From: JBEBSD01 sp040394475
GTDB taxonomy: Bacteria; Bacteroidota; Bacteroidia; Cytophagales; Spirosomataceae
NCBI GenBank assembly: GCA_040394475.1
Contig: JBEBSD010000033.1
Span: 1-62,465, forward strand
DNA: 62,465 nt
Direction of reading: 5' to 3'
How positions within the stretch are numbered: the first letter of the stretch is position 1; the number at the start of each line of letters is the position of its first letter. The notes beneath the pieces were generated by a model, which saw nothing but the letters and a program-made list of their open reading frames with translations, was not told the DNA's origin and ran no database searches. The translations under genes and the position numbers were made by a program. This document shows positions 18,329 through 27,709 of the stretch, piece by piece.

Positions 18329-19395
18329 TTGCAAGCACAATCTATCGCTATCCTGGTTCTGAAAACCTGGTGACTGCTTTTTATCTCAAGCAGGTAAACT
18401 CCTGTGGAAAGGTTGTTTACATTGCCTGAAATGTCCCATACAAGTTCATTCTCCCCGGGCAGCAGCCGGAACGCGCCGCTGGCCCCTGGCCTGAGCTGCA
18501 AGTCATACAACGTAACCTGCACTTCTTCAGTTTCCGTGAATCCATGCGCAAACCGCACGTGGATTTGTCCGCTGTTGGGATTGGGATACACCACATACGC
18601 CTGGTTAAAAGCATCTTCCTCCGGTGAGGTCACGGAGCCTGCGGCCTGCATGACCACCTCGCTCCCCGTTCTGGCACCCGGATCGGACGTATTGGCGGAA
18701 CCGTCCGCGTTGGTAAAGCAATGACCAATCCTTACCTCGTCATCTGTATGCACCGTATTTCGCAAGACCGCATCTTCATGATCGATCAGACTGGACCAGG
18801 TCGGTTGTGAAACATCGTAAAAGTGCTCCTTTGCATATGAAAAAGCATCCGTCCGGCACAAGGGCTGCTTCCAATAGGCGATGTGGCTCAAGGCCTGTTG
18901 AAATGTAAGATAATGGGGAGAGGTCGTATATACGGCCGTATTTTCCAGGCCGTAGTCGAGGTACATACAATCAAACTTTCCGTCGGGCGTTCCCACATGT
19001 ATCCTCAGCTCCCCCGATTCCTGGATGATCATGAAAAATATTCTGCCCGTTTCATTCTCAAAAGAATAGTTGGCCGATTCCGGGTTCCAGAAGGTAACAT
19101 TCCAATTGTAAGGGACGCCGGTGTTGATATACCGGGTAATATAGACCTTGCCATCTTCGTTGGCGCCGACCCGCCATACAACCTCGTTCACGCTATCTTC
19201 GATGAACACGAGCGTCCCGTTATTTTTGATGTCACTTAGGGTAGCGCTGAAGGCAACCGTAAAACCCTCGCGTGTCAGTTGATTGCTCCCTGCCTGGTAA
19301 AAGTGTTGATTTTCACCTGCGGGGAGCGGATAGAAGAGCTGCGCCCGGACCGTAGGGGCAACGCATAGGCTGATCAGGAAAAGTAGATATCTCAT
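18319..19395 (-). CDS. T9SS-secreted protein with lectin-like N-terminal half
   Basis: About 358 residues from the ATG at 19395, which opens a signal peptide (MRYLLFLISLCVAPTVRAQ); the longer upstream frame overlaps the preceding gene and lacks a leader. The first half is beta-rich, with patterns such as EGFTVAFSATLSDIKNNGTL that suggest a LamG/concanavalin-like sandwich. The last ~85 residues form a type A sorting domain of the T9SS (VVYPNPNSGQIHVRF, then NLSTGVYLLEIKS), so it is exported by type IX secretion to the surface or medium. It is the last gene of the ECF-sigma set and lies 13 bp after the GDPD gene. The ligand of the N-terminal half is unknown. Confidence 0.75.
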   Translation of the reverse strand: MRYLLFLISLCVAPTVRAQLFYPLPAGENQHFYQAGSNQLTREGFTVAFSATLSDIKNNGTLVFIEDSVNEVVWRVGANEDGKVYITRYINTGVPYNWNVTFWNPESANYSFENETGRIFFMIIQESGELRIHVGTPDGKFDCMYLDYGLENTAVYTTSPHYLTFQQALSHIAYWKQPLCRTDAFSYAKEHFYDVSQPTWSSLIDHEDAVLRNTVHTDDEVRIGHCFTNADGSANTSDPGARTGSEVVMQAAGSVTSPEEDAFNQAYVVYPNPNSGQIHVRFAHGFTETEEVQVTLYDLQLRPGASGAFRLLPGENELVWDISGNVNNLSTGVYLLEIKSSHQVFRTRIAIDCACNAR

Positions 19396-19408
19396 TTGGA
19401 TTCGTCTG

Positions 19409-21040
19409 TTAATTGTGGACCCCATGCTGGGCTCTCTTTGTCCGCAGCTCGATGAGGTTTTTCGGAAAATCGGTGATGATGTAATCATACTTGTTGCTCA
19501 GGAGCCATTCGAAGCTGTTTCTCTTGTCATCTTTGAAGTAAATGTATTTCTCAAGCGCACTTTTGGTCCAATAACCCTGGCAGGTGGAAGGCGCTTCGGA
19601 AAAAACACCGACTTTCAGGTGAACGTCATGTGCATCAGCAATCGCCCGTTTGAGAAAAGTATTGATGGGGATGTCCTGATCGTTTTTCAGCCTGATCTCC
19701 ATCCCTACCAGCTCCACTCCCGGAATTAAACGCTGCCCTTCTTTGACCTCCACCCATTTGTTGAAATACACCAAACTATCTTTGATATCGTCTCCCAGCT
19801 TTGGTGTATAGGCGATTTTCGGAGCTGAGGCGTGTTTGTGCTGGTCCACTGTGACATATTTCTTAAGGAGAATGCTGTCTACCTTTGCCCATATCGGATC
19901 GTCTGCGGTATATTTCCCTTTAAATATCACCCGGTTGGACAATCCGTAGCGGCATGCCAGGTCAACGGCTTTCAGGAATACCGCATCGAAAAAAGGCTTT
20001 CCCTTTACCTTGCCCTTTTTGTTAGCGGCATGGTCCCATCCCTGGGGCACGTCGTCGGGGATTCCGATATCCATATTGATCGGTTTGACAATATTGTTAG
20101 CGCTAATGTGCCTGAATGCGCTGTCGAGATCCAGCAATTTCTCCGCAGACCTCGTGTTGAACCTGTCGTACAAATCATATGCCTTCAGCGCTCCCCAGGG
20201 AAAATCGTACACAGAAGTATCGGGATGAGCGGGAAAGTCAGTCTGTACCTCCTGAAGTATTTTCTGGGGCTTGTCGTCATGAAAAAGAATGGGGTGCATA
20301 TCCTGCGTGCTCCTGATATCCAGCTCAATCCAATCTAATCCGGTGATGGCATTGGCCGCATCGATGGCGGCCAGTGAATTCTGAACTACGCCGCGCTCTT
20401 CCCAATAGCCGCGGTGTGCGACCACCGTAACCTCGTTACCGCGGTTGAACAGGGCCGAGAAATCTCCATGGTAAGTAACAAAATCGGACGATTTTAAGAG
20501 CGCTACCCCCGGCAGGTGAATTTCCTCTACATCAGCTAGCGTGGAAGTACCGTGAAACTCCAATTCGACTATTACCCGTACTCCAGTAACTACAAGAACG
20601 GGGTGTTCGTGTTGAAATCGCTTGATAATGTTCATCAATCTGCCTTTGTAATTGGTACTTGTCTGCTTTTGAGACCTTACCCAACTCCAGGTGCATTCCC
20701 ACTTTCCCAGAACCGGTGTGGAACAGGGGTGGTCATAGGTGATCTCCCAATTCTGGTGTTGATAATTACTCTTATTTTCGTTGGCATATACGCCGTAGAG
20801 TAGCCCGTCTTTATCCGACCGGCCGCCGGAGTGGTAGTTATCTTTCGTATACATGCGGACTTCAATTTTCCGGTCATTGCCGGCATTGGCTTTGATACCA
20901 TATACCTGCTTTTCCAGCTTTTGGGCATCGTGGACATTGAGCATCCGCTCTATTTTATAGACTACTTCCGAGTGGGCCGTCACCGACAGGAGCGCCAATA
21001 CCCACACGAACGCTCCCGTTATTGGTTTTAACCATACCAT
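19409..21040 (-). CDS. exported glycerophosphodiester phosphodiesterase (GDPD) family protein
   Basis: A 543-residue protein with a signal peptide-like start (ITGAFVWVLALLSVTAHS), an N-terminal beta-rich region of about 175 residues with no recognised family, and a GDPD TIM-barrel domain. The catalytic set is present: His209-Arg210-Gly211 in VVAHRGYWE, Glu239 and Asp241 in WIELDIRSTQD, and His254 in ILFHDD. GDPD enzymes split glycerophosphodiesters into an alcohol and glycerol-3-phosphate with a divalent metal. Being exported and encoded in a SusCD operon, it may attack a phosphodiester in a polymer or lipid outside the inner membrane; that is inference. It lies 29 bp after the tail-fibre-like gene. 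Confidence 0.85.
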   Translation of the reverse strand: MVWLKPITGAFVWVLALLSVTAHSEVVYKIERMLNVHDAQKLEKQVYGIKANAGNDRKIEVRMYTKDNYHSGGRSDKDGLLYGVYANENKSNYQHQNWEITYDHPCSTPVLGKWECTWSWVRSQKQTSTNYKGRLMNIIKRFQHEHPVLVVTGVRVIVELEFHGTSTLADVEEIHLPGVALLKSSDFVTYHGDFSALFNRGNEVTVVAHRGYWEERGVVQNSLAAIDAANAITGLDWIELDIRSTQDMHPILFHDDKPQKILQEVQTDFPAHPDTSVYDFPWGALKAYDLYDRFNTRSAEKLLDLDSAFRHISANNIVKPINMDIGIPDDVPQGWDHAANKKGKVKGKPFFDAVFLKAVDLACRYGLSNRVIFKGKYTADDPIWAKVDSILLKKYVTVDQHKHASAPKIAYTPKLGDDIKDSLVYFNKWVEVKEGQRLIPGVELVGMEIRLKNDQDIPINTFLKRAIADAHDVHLKVGVFSEAPSTCQGYWTKSALEKYIYFKDDKRNSFEWLLSNKYDYIITDFPKNLIELRTKRAQHGVHN

Positions 21041-21069
21041 ATCACTGTGCTTTAGTTAATTGTTTGACG

Positions 21070-22485
21070 TTACTGCTTTTGTTCCAGCCTCGACAGGCGT
21101 AAGGCCAGCTCATCGTACCGCTTGTGGTGCTCTTTAATCCTTTTCTCCTGCTCAATAGCATGGAGCGTCAATTCCTCGATCTTCTCCAGGAACCGGGCAG
21201 TGATCGTTTGCAGCGAGTAACCGGATTTACGCACTTCGGCTTCTGAGGGGATGTTGGGCAGATGTCCGTGCTCGCGGATAAATTGTTCGACTTCGTCCAG
21301 GCTTGCCAGCGCATAATCGTCGCCGAAGACATGATCTGACCATTCCGCTACCTGCGCTATGGCCAGGTCTTCCGTCACGATACCGCGTTCTACCCAGAGC
21401 AGGAAATGACTGAAAAGCGTATCCCGGGGAAAGCTGGCGGGGTCAATATCCTTGGGGCCTATATGAACGCCGCCTGCTACTGTCAAAGCACAGCTATCTA
21501 CCAGATGATGCGTGTTAATGGCAAGTTGGGCCATAGAGCCGGCTTCTGTTCTGGAGGTGGGGTCGTCGTGGTTCTGGTTGTCGACGAATGTTCCGAAGAG
21601 CAATGGATTGTGAAGCTGGGACTGGTTGTTGAGCACGAAGACGGACTTGTTGCCGGTGATCGGGTTCTTATTCTGTTCGAAGGTTACGTGACCGAAATCG
21701 GCCCCGGCAGCATACCCCAGAAAAACACTGTAGCTGACATTGGTAAGATCCCTCCCGGCCCGGGATCCCAGGCTGGTATTGCCGGTCCCGTTGATACTCC
21801 TCCCGGCCTGTTCTCCGAAATTACTGTTTGTGCTCCCGGTCACATTGAAAAGACCAGCCTCTGCGCCAAAGTTGCTGTTGTAGCTACCTGTAGTAATGGC
21901 CGGGCCGCTATTCCTGCCGAAATTACTGTTATACCTTCCGGTGCTGATAACCTTGCCGGCATTAGAGCCGAAATTACTGTTATAGTTACCGGTGCCGATG
22001 GCGCCGCCTGAATGACTTCCTACGTTGGTATTTTCATAGCCCGTGATCGAACCAAATCCTGCATTAAACCCCAGCCCCAGATTATGCTTTGTATTCTGCT
22101 TAAGGTTAATCCTGTCGGCACTCAATACGCCCAGATTGATGCTGCCGGCCGTAATCGAATTTACCCCTGTCAGGTCGCCGGTTGTATTCAGCCGCATAGC
22201 GGTAGTCGTTTCTCCGCCATCGGCCATCCGTTTAAACAGAAAATCTCCCTGGGCTCCCAGGATCAGGTTGTTCACATCAGCACTCACTTTTGCAGTATGA
22301 TGACCTCTCCAGTTTCCGTTACTATGCTCTTTAAAAACATAGCCGACACCTTTATTATTAGCAGCCTGGAACCCGTTGATGTTTGCGTCTTGTGCGTGCA
22401 GCATCCCGATACCGGAAAAATAAATCGCAATGGCTACAACAAGTGCATACCATTGAACATTCTGTTTCATGATTTGTTTGTTCAT
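21070..22485 (-). CDS. tail-fibre/adhesin-like repeat protein with C-terminal coiled coil
   Basis: About 471 residues from the Met at 22485, chosen because it begins a plausible leader (YALVVAIAIYFSGIGMLHAQ). Then come a beta-rich head, a run of 17-residue repeats built on NSNFGxxAG (six diverging copies, numbered residues 160-270 in the longer frame), a spacer, and a C-terminal block common in Bacteroidota surface proteins (VFGDDYALASLDEVEQFI, HLPNIPSEAEV) that ends in a coiled coil. The repeat recalls the left-handed beta-roll of YadA-type trimeric adhesin heads, and the coiled coil fits a trimeric stalk. It is not a phage gene: it sits inside the ECF-sigma operon with no phage neighbours. 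It may display or anchor the operon's enzymes. Confidence 0.65.
   Translation of the reverse strand: MNKQIMKQNVQWYALVVAIAIYFSGIGMLHAQDANINGFQAANNKGVGYVFKEHSNGNWRGHHTAKVSADVNNLILGAQGDFLFKRMADGGETTTAMRLNTTGDLTGVNSITAGSINLGVLSADRINLKQNTKHNLGLGFNAGFGSITGYENTNVGSHSGGAIGTGNYNSNFGSNAGKVISTGRYNSNFGRNSGPAITTGSYNSNFGAEAGLFNVTGSTNSNFGEQAGRSINGTGNTSLGSRAGRDLTNVSYSVFLGYAAGADFGHVTFEQNKNPITGNKSVFVLNNQSQLHNPLLFGTFVDNQNHDDPTSRTEAGSMAQLAINTHHLVDSCALTVAGGVHIGPKDIDPASFPRDTLFSHFLLWVERGIVTEDLAIAQVAEWSDHVFGDDYALASLDEVEQFIREHGHLPNIPSEAEVRKSGYSLQTITARFLEKIEELTLHAIEQEKRIKEHHKRYDELALRLSRLEQKQ
21703..22086 (-). repeat. 17-residue (51-bp) intragenic repeat array
   Basis: The YNSNFG/NSNFG core recurs every 17 residues, with later copies diverging to NTSLG and VFLGYAAG. 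The protein repeat is clearer than the DNA repeat, which points to old duplication with selection on the fold rather than recent slippage. Confidence 0.7.
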
Positions 22486-22555
22486 TTTGCTCCTGAGTTT
22501 TAAAATTTTGCGTTCCATATTATCCTCGAATAAGGATCTTGATTGAACTGTTTAT

Positions 22556-24316
22556 TTATTTTCGGCTCTGGTGTTTCAGATTTCCGCCTACAATGGGCCA
22601 TCCGCTCTGCGGCAGGGCTTCCTCGCCTTCATCCAGTATTTTCATGGCATAAAACAGGTTACCCCGGCTGCTGAAGTATACGGTGCCGTCGTTGCCGATG
22701 ACCGGAACCATCAGGTGGTCGGCCGATTCGTAGCTGAACCGGCAAAGCAGGCTCCCGTCCACGCTGCTGATCATATAGAAATGGTCGTCGTTGCTGCCGA
22801 TGTAGAGGATGCCGCTTTTACCCAGTGTGGGCGCCACCTTAAAATCATCATCAGCGACTTTCGATACCCATTTTTCCGCACCGGTATTGGAGTTGAGCGC
22901 ATAGATGGCCATTGATTGTTCATCTGCGCCGTCCTCGGTAGAAACATACAGGGTGCCGTCAGGGCCGAGGATAGGTGAATTGGCACGTACTTCACCAGGC
23001 ACCTGCTTTGCCCATACTTCGGCACCGGTGTTCAGGTTGATAGCGTAGATCGTGCCGGACTTACTGTCGGTGCTTTCTGCACCGCCAAATAAAACACCAT
23101 TATCGCCGATCGAGAAGCTGCCTTCATAGCGGTTTCCGGGCAGGTTGTATTCCCAGACCTTTTCTCCACTCGCTGCATTGACACCAAACAGTTTGTTGCT
23201 GATGGCCACCGCTACTTTACCGTTGGAATAAAGTGGCGAGGATTGGATGGACCCGTCGGATAATCCGCCGTCGAAGATCCAGTTCTGTACGCCATCGGAA
23301 GCTTTTACGGAAAAAAGTTTTCCATCTGTCGTGCCGAAATACACGTTGCCGTTTTCATCCAGGGCAGCGCTCGATTTGTCCACATCTCCCGTGAGGTTGA
23401 CTGTCCATACAGCTTGACCATCTGCCGTATTCAGCGCATGGAATTTTTGCCCTGATCCCACATACAGTGTTGTATTATCATCGCTGATGGTAATGTCGGC
23501 ACGGATCTGCTTCCCGGCGTTGAATGACCACAAAGCCGTTCCGTCATTTTGGGAGAGCTTGTAGATAACACCGCTTGCGTCGGCGACGTAAACATTCCCT
23601 TCCTGGTCAATTGCAGGACAATGGGTGTCAATCTTGTTTACGGGATAGCTCCACTTGATTTTGGGTACGTATACTTTTTTGGAGAAAGTATCGGTCTCAC
23701 CTTCCTGGTCTGTTACCGTAAGCGTAACCGTGTAAGTTCCCCCGGAAGTATAGGCATGCTCCAGGTGGCGGCTCGTCGAGGTAGTGCCATCGCCTAAATC
23801 CCAGCTCCAGCTTACAATGCTTCCATCCTTATCTTCGGACAGGTCTTTAAAGCCGATCGCGGTATGCTCCATGACAATGGCAAACAGCTCCGTGCGCTGC
23901 CCGGGCACTTCCAGACTGAATGCGGCGACAGGCGCGAGGTTAGAGGTGGATACCGTGATTTCCCGGATTGTTTCCGCCTCGTCGCCATCGTCATCGGCTA
24001 CGGTCAGCCTGACCGTAAAGACCCCTTCTGTATCGAAGGTCTTCTTCGGATGCTGCTCCTGCGATGCGGAGCCATCGCCGAAGTCCCATTCCCATTTTAC
24101 TATTTTACCGTCTTCGTCGGTCGACTGGTCGGTGAAAGATACTTCTTCGTTATTTCCCGGCGTCAGGTTGCTGACCAGAAAAGAGGCCACCGGCGGCTTG
24201 TTGGCAGGCGCTGTAACCTCCTCTTTACAGGAGCTTACCAGGCCGGCGCTTAAAAATGTCAGGGCAACAGCAATCCCTGCGGCTGGTTTTTTCCAGCTTT
24301 TGTTAACTTGTTTCAT
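22556..24316 (-). CDS. lipoprotein with two PKD domains and a PQQ-like beta-propeller
   Basis: A 586-residue surface-type lipoprotein (lipobox VSSC, Cys30). Two PKD domains follow (about residues 42-123 and 127-217), each with the signature WDFGDG or WDLGDG and a closing YTVTLTVTD-like strand. Residues ~220-586 form a PQQ-like beta-propeller, seen as repeated blocks such as GNVYFGTTDGKLFSVKASDG and GTLYVSTEDG. The propeller resembles BamB or outer-wall proteins and need not bind PQQ. It lies between the PKD/metallo-beta-lactamase lipoprotein (23 bp upstream) and the tail-fibre-like gene, and probably works as a binding or scaffold protein for the same surface system. Confidence 0.85.
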   Translation of the reverse strand: MKQVNKSWKKPAAGIAVALTFLSAGLVSSCKEEVTAPANKPPVASFLVSNLTPGNNEEVSFTDQSTDEDGKIVKWEWDFGDGSASQEQHPKKTFDTEGVFTVRLTVADDDGDEAETIREITVSTSNLAPVAAFSLEVPGQRTELFAIVMEHTAIGFKDLSEDKDGSIVSWSWDLGDGTTSTSRHLEHAYTSGGTYTVTLTVTDQEGETDTFSKKVYVPKIKWSYPVNKIDTHCPAIDQEGNVYVADASGVIYKLSQNDGTALWSFNAGKQIRADITISDDNTTLYVGSGQKFHALNTADGQAVWTVNLTGDVDKSSAALDENGNVYFGTTDGKLFSVKASDGVQNWIFDGGLSDGSIQSSPLYSNGKVAVAISNKLFGVNAASGEKVWEYNLPGNRYEGSFSIGDNGVLFGGAESTDSKSGTIYAINLNTGAEVWAKQVPGEVRANSPILGPDGTLYVSTEDGADEQSMAIYALNSNTGAEKWVSKVADDDFKVAPTLGKSGILYIGSNDDHFYMISSVDGSLLCRFSYESADHLMVPVIGNDGTVYFSSRGNLFYAMKILDEGEEALPQSGWPIVGGNLKHQSRK

Positions 24317-24339
24317 AAATGGTTTATTGGTTTATTTTT

Positions 24340-26124
24340 TTACCTGCATCGGTACGGGCCAAATTTTTTGATACCGGGTACCGTGGCAACCCGGTCACTG
24401 AGGATAAACACTTCAAAGGTTTCTCCGCCTTCATAAACCCTGATCACCACATGTCCTTCCAGGGACTTATAATAACCGGCAATGGCAGAAGCGGCATAGA
24501 TCTGCCCGATATTACTGATGAATAAATCGGCATTTACCGACCTCAGGCGGTTGACCACGCCAACGTTGACGTGACTCACATTGGAGGTCTGCTGAACGGC
24601 CACTTGCGGGGTCAGCGCATTTACAAAATTCTGGTTGGTGGCATCCTTATAGCCATGATGGTTCACCGCCATCGCATCCACTTCTCCGACAAGGTTTCCA
24701 AGCGGCGTTTCGATATCATAGTCAGGCCAGTCTTCGTTGCCCGTAATGTCTCCCCCGGTGTAATAATCGAACAGACCGTATTCGATCTTCAGGGCAATGC
24801 TCAGCGGATTGTCATTCCACTCCCCTTTGTCGTTTACCAGCGGCTTCGAAAATGCATGCGGGGCCTTCCCGCCCTCTCCTGTCCGGAACTCTCCTGAAGC
24901 ATACAGGTTGGTCACTCTGAAATCGTAAGAAGGGTTATGGCCGGGCACGATCTGATCGGAGCTGCCCACGGCAATCCGCTCTGCCTGCAGCCCGCGGTGC
25001 GTGGTGTGATAGTTCAGGAAATCGATATAATTCTCGATATCGTCCCGGTCATTTTTCAGATCCACCGGAAAATCATAGGTTGGATAGGCTTTGTCGATCA
25101 ATTTACTTACCGGTATCAGTTCAGCTACCTGAGTAATCCCTCCAAGGCGGTAATCGCCATAAGACGATCGGGGCGATCTGCTGTTGATCCGGCCCATGTG
25201 ATCCACATGGAAGTGTGATAGCACGGCATAATCGATTTTTACAGGAAAACCGTCCGGTATGAATCTGGTAACGTAATCCGCAATCCATTCGCCGGGGGTT
25301 TTGCCGGGATGGGGGTGAACCGGAAAATCGGGGGTTGAACCGGAACCCGGGACGTCCTTATCCCCGGCATCAAAGAGCATATTCGTACCATCGGGGAAGA
25401 TAAAAAACGAGGCGTCTCCCCTTCCGGTGTTAATATGATGAATATCGAGATAGCCGGGTTTCCATTGCGCAAATTCCACGCCCCGTACGCTGATCTGAAA
25501 GGTAGTGTCGGCAGCAATTCCTTTGTCGTCTGTGACGGACAATGCGACGGTATAATTTCCTGCATTTTCAAAGGTGTATTCGGCCATTTTCCCCGATCTG
25601 GTTTCAGCATCGTTAAAAGTCCATTGCTGCTGAACGATAGTACCGTGGGTCCGGTCAATGAATTTTAACGTGGTTCCTGCATAAACCGCAGTGTCGTAAT
25701 AATCGGGAGGAAGCTCATATGTGAAAGCAATTACTGGTTTCACAGGATCCTGAGGTAACGTATCCGCTGCTTCTTTAATGACCAAGGTAGCTGTTTTAAG
25801 GGTTTCTTTTTCTCCGGCGTGCCTGGCAGACAGCGTCACACTATACGTACCGGCTGTGTCATAAAGGGTATAGGGATCCCGCTCGCCGGATGTTTTCCCG
25901 TTGTCAAAATTCCAGCGCCATTGAATACGGTCATCTGTCAGGCCGGACGTAGTGTTTTCAAAGAAAATCGTGTCGCCTTCTGAAAAACCGGAACCGTGAA
26001 CGATAAAATCCGGCTGGACCAGCTTATCGGCAGCGGCTTCATTTTTACAGGCGATGCTGTTCAGGCCGCAGCTCAGCACCAATGCGAGCAGCAGCAATTG
26101 TTGAAAATTAGTGATACCCTTCAT
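24340..26124 (-). CDS. lipoprotein with two PKD domains and a metallo-beta-lactamase-fold hydrolase
   Basis: A 594-residue lipoprotein (lipid Cys19 or Cys26) with two PKD-like domains (about residues 38-118 and 128-215, with WRWNFDNG and WTFNDAET) fused to a metallo-beta-lactamase fold from ~225. The MBL part starts like ComEC-type domains (IHHINTGRGDASFFIFPDG), has the metal motif HFHVDH at 304-309, a later GGDITG and a VNHHGY segment, so the metal site looks intact. ComEC-like MBL domains are hydrolases, often acting on phosphodiesters. The start overlaps the end of the SusD gene by 17 bp. With the GDPD enzyme of the same operon this points to phosphodiester chemistry at the cell surface, an inference. 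Confidence 0.82.
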   Translation of the reverse strand: MKGITNFQQLLLLALVLSCGLNSIACKNEAAADKLVQPDFIVHGSGFSEGDTIFFENTTSGLTDDRIQWRWNFDNGKTSGERDPYTLYDTAGTYSVTLSARHAGEKETLKTATLVIKEAADTLPQDPVKPVIAFTYELPPDYYDTAVYAGTTLKFIDRTHGTIVQQQWTFNDAETRSGKMAEYTFENAGNYTVALSVTDDKGIAADTTFQISVRGVEFAQWKPGYLDIHHINTGRGDASFFIFPDGTNMLFDAGDKDVPGSGSTPDFPVHPHPGKTPGEWIADYVTRFIPDGFPVKIDYAVLSHFHVDHMGRINSRSPRSSYGDYRLGGITQVAELIPVSKLIDKAYPTYDFPVDLKNDRDDIENYIDFLNYHTTHRGLQAERIAVGSSDQIVPGHNPSYDFRVTNLYASGEFRTGEGGKAPHAFSKPLVNDKGEWNDNPLSIALKIEYGLFDYYTGGDITGNEDWPDYDIETPLGNLVGEVDAMAVNHHGYKDATNQNFVNALTPQVAVQQTSNVSHVNVGVVNRLRSVNADLFISNIGQIYAASAIAGYYKSLEGHVVIRVYEGGETFEVFILSDRVATVPGIKKFGPYRCR

Positions 26125-27703
26125 TCTGTTTGAATAAATCGGAATGGATAATGTCTATTTCACTTTGCGGCACCGGTCTCCTCACGTGGTAGTCACGGAT
26201 ATTGTCTGCGGCCGCACCCGGATTGTGTTCCCTCACCCTTTCCACCAGTGTCCCCGTGCGTACCAGGTCAAACCAACGTTTCCCTTCTCCGGCAAACTCG
26301 CGGGCATTCTCGTCCAGAATAGCCTCTATTGACATTTCTTCCAAAGGAGATTGCTTTGCCCGTGCCCGCACTTTATTGAGATATTCCGCGCCCGTACCAT
26401 TAAGACGGAAGGCCGCTTCTGCTGCGATCAGATAGGTTTCAGCTAAGCGGAACACAATGAAGTCCCTCGATCCGTCCCGGTCTGCGGCATCTACCCGGTC
26501 CGGCTGGTCGAATTTTCTGACGGAGGGAAACGTGGTGAGATTGTACTGATCAGGATTGATAACCGAATACGGTTTGGACGCTTTTGTGCCAGGGTCCATT
26601 GCATGCCGGGGAAGATAAATACAGGTATCGCCCAGATGGAGCCTGCCGTCTGAAGGCAGGCGCTGCGCACTGTTGCAGTACCAAACGGTTTTGAAAGTCG
26701 CATCGTACCGGGGATCGTCATCGGCAAACAGACCCAGCAAATACTCGGTGGGCCTGAACCGCTTGAACGGCCGGCCGTTTTCCACATCGCGCTGCATGTG
26801 GTAGACGGCCAGGTCATAGTCCATCAGGAAGAACAGGTGCCCGCGGTTACCTGTTCCGCCATTGTTGGATTCCAGCGGCGAGAATTGTATGGACCAGATA
26901 ATTTCCTGGTTTTGCTGATTGTCCAGCTTCCACAGATCGGCATATTCAGGCAGCAGGATGTGACGGCTGTTGTTGAGCACTTCCTGCGCATTGGCCAGCG
27001 CAAGCTGATAATCATTGCTGTCTTTGGCCCGGGTCAGGTAGGCCAGCGCCAGGAAATGACGTGCCGCCCAGCGGCCCGGCCTTCCCCATTCCGCCGGCAC
27101 TGTATCAAGATGTTCGGCGGCAAACAGCAGGTCGTCAATGATCGCAGTAAACACCTCGGTTTCCGGCGCGCGTTTAAAGTCGAGCGCGACTCCTTTGGTT
27201 TCGTGAAGTTTGACAGGCACAGGCCCGTACATGCGTACCAGCCAGAAATAATAATAAGCTCTTAAATATCTTGCCTCGGCAATCAGCTTGTTTTTCTCTG
27301 CCTCGTCCATCGCGATCTCCTGCGCACGGTCGATCGCCGTGTTGGCGTTGTTGATCCCGTTGTAGCAGTTTTGCCATAGCTGCTCAATTTTTTCGGAACG
27401 GGCATTGAGATCGGAACTGTACCGGTTGAATTGTTTGCTTTTCCAGCTGGCGCTTTCGTCAGCGCCTTCGGTAAACATATCCGTGCCGAATACCACGACC
27501 GAATACCCTTCTTCCTGGCCAATGAACTTTCGTACCGGACTGTAAATTCCGTTGACGGCATCTTTCAGTCCTTCCGGAGTGGTGAAATAATTGTCCGCAG
27601 TAATGCGGTTCGGATCGTTCTCTTTCAGGAACTCCGTACAACCGGCGAGGACGGCGATCGCAGTAAGGAAAATGACGGGTGCTAGTTTCGGGGTTGTTTT
27701 CAT
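26108..27703 (-). CDS. RagB/SusD-family nutrient uptake lipoprotein
   Basis: A 531-residue SusD-type lipoprotein with lipobox LAGC (Cys22) and the start FLKENDPNRITADNYFTTPE typical of the family. The N-terminal SusD-like TPR region is visible (ARYLRAYYYFWLVRMYGPV) and the C-terminal RagB domain ends with the usual segment on new fields and row order (FAGEGKRWFDLVRTG, then RRPVPQSEIDI). It lies 6 bp after its SusC partner and overlaps the next gene by 17 bp, so it is part of the ECF-sigma operon. It should bind the operon's substrate at the outer membrane and feed the SusC channel. Confidence 0.92.
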   Translation of the reverse strand: MKTTPKLAPVIFLTAIAVLAGCTEFLKENDPNRITADNYFTTPEGLKDAVNGIYSPVRKFIGQEEGYSVVVFGTDMFTEGADESASWKSKQFNRYSSDLNARSEKIEQLWQNCYNGINNANTAIDRAQEIAMDEAEKNKLIAEARYLRAYYYFWLVRMYGPVPVKLHETKGVALDFKRAPETEVFTAIIDDLLFAAEHLDTVPAEWGRPGRWAARHFLALAYLTRAKDSNDYQLALANAQEVLNNSRHILLPEYADLWKLDNQQNQEIIWSIQFSPLESNNGGTGNRGHLFFLMDYDLAVYHMQRDVENGRPFKRFRPTEYLLGLFADDDPRYDATFKTVWYCNSAQRLPSDGRLHLGDTCIYLPRHAMDPGTKASKPYSVINPDQYNLTTFPSVRKFDQPDRVDAADRDGSRDFIVFRLAETYLIAAEAAFRLNGTGAEYLNKVRARAKQSPLEEMSIEAILDENAREFAGEGKRWFDLVRTGTLVERVREHNPGAAADNIRDYHVRRPVPQSEIDIIHSDLFKQNEGYH

Positions 27704-27709
27704 GTGTCG

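Noticed and set aside
21070..22485. Phage tail fibre gene
   Set aside because: There are no phage genes nearby; position within a SusCD operon and a leader peptide favour a surface protein.
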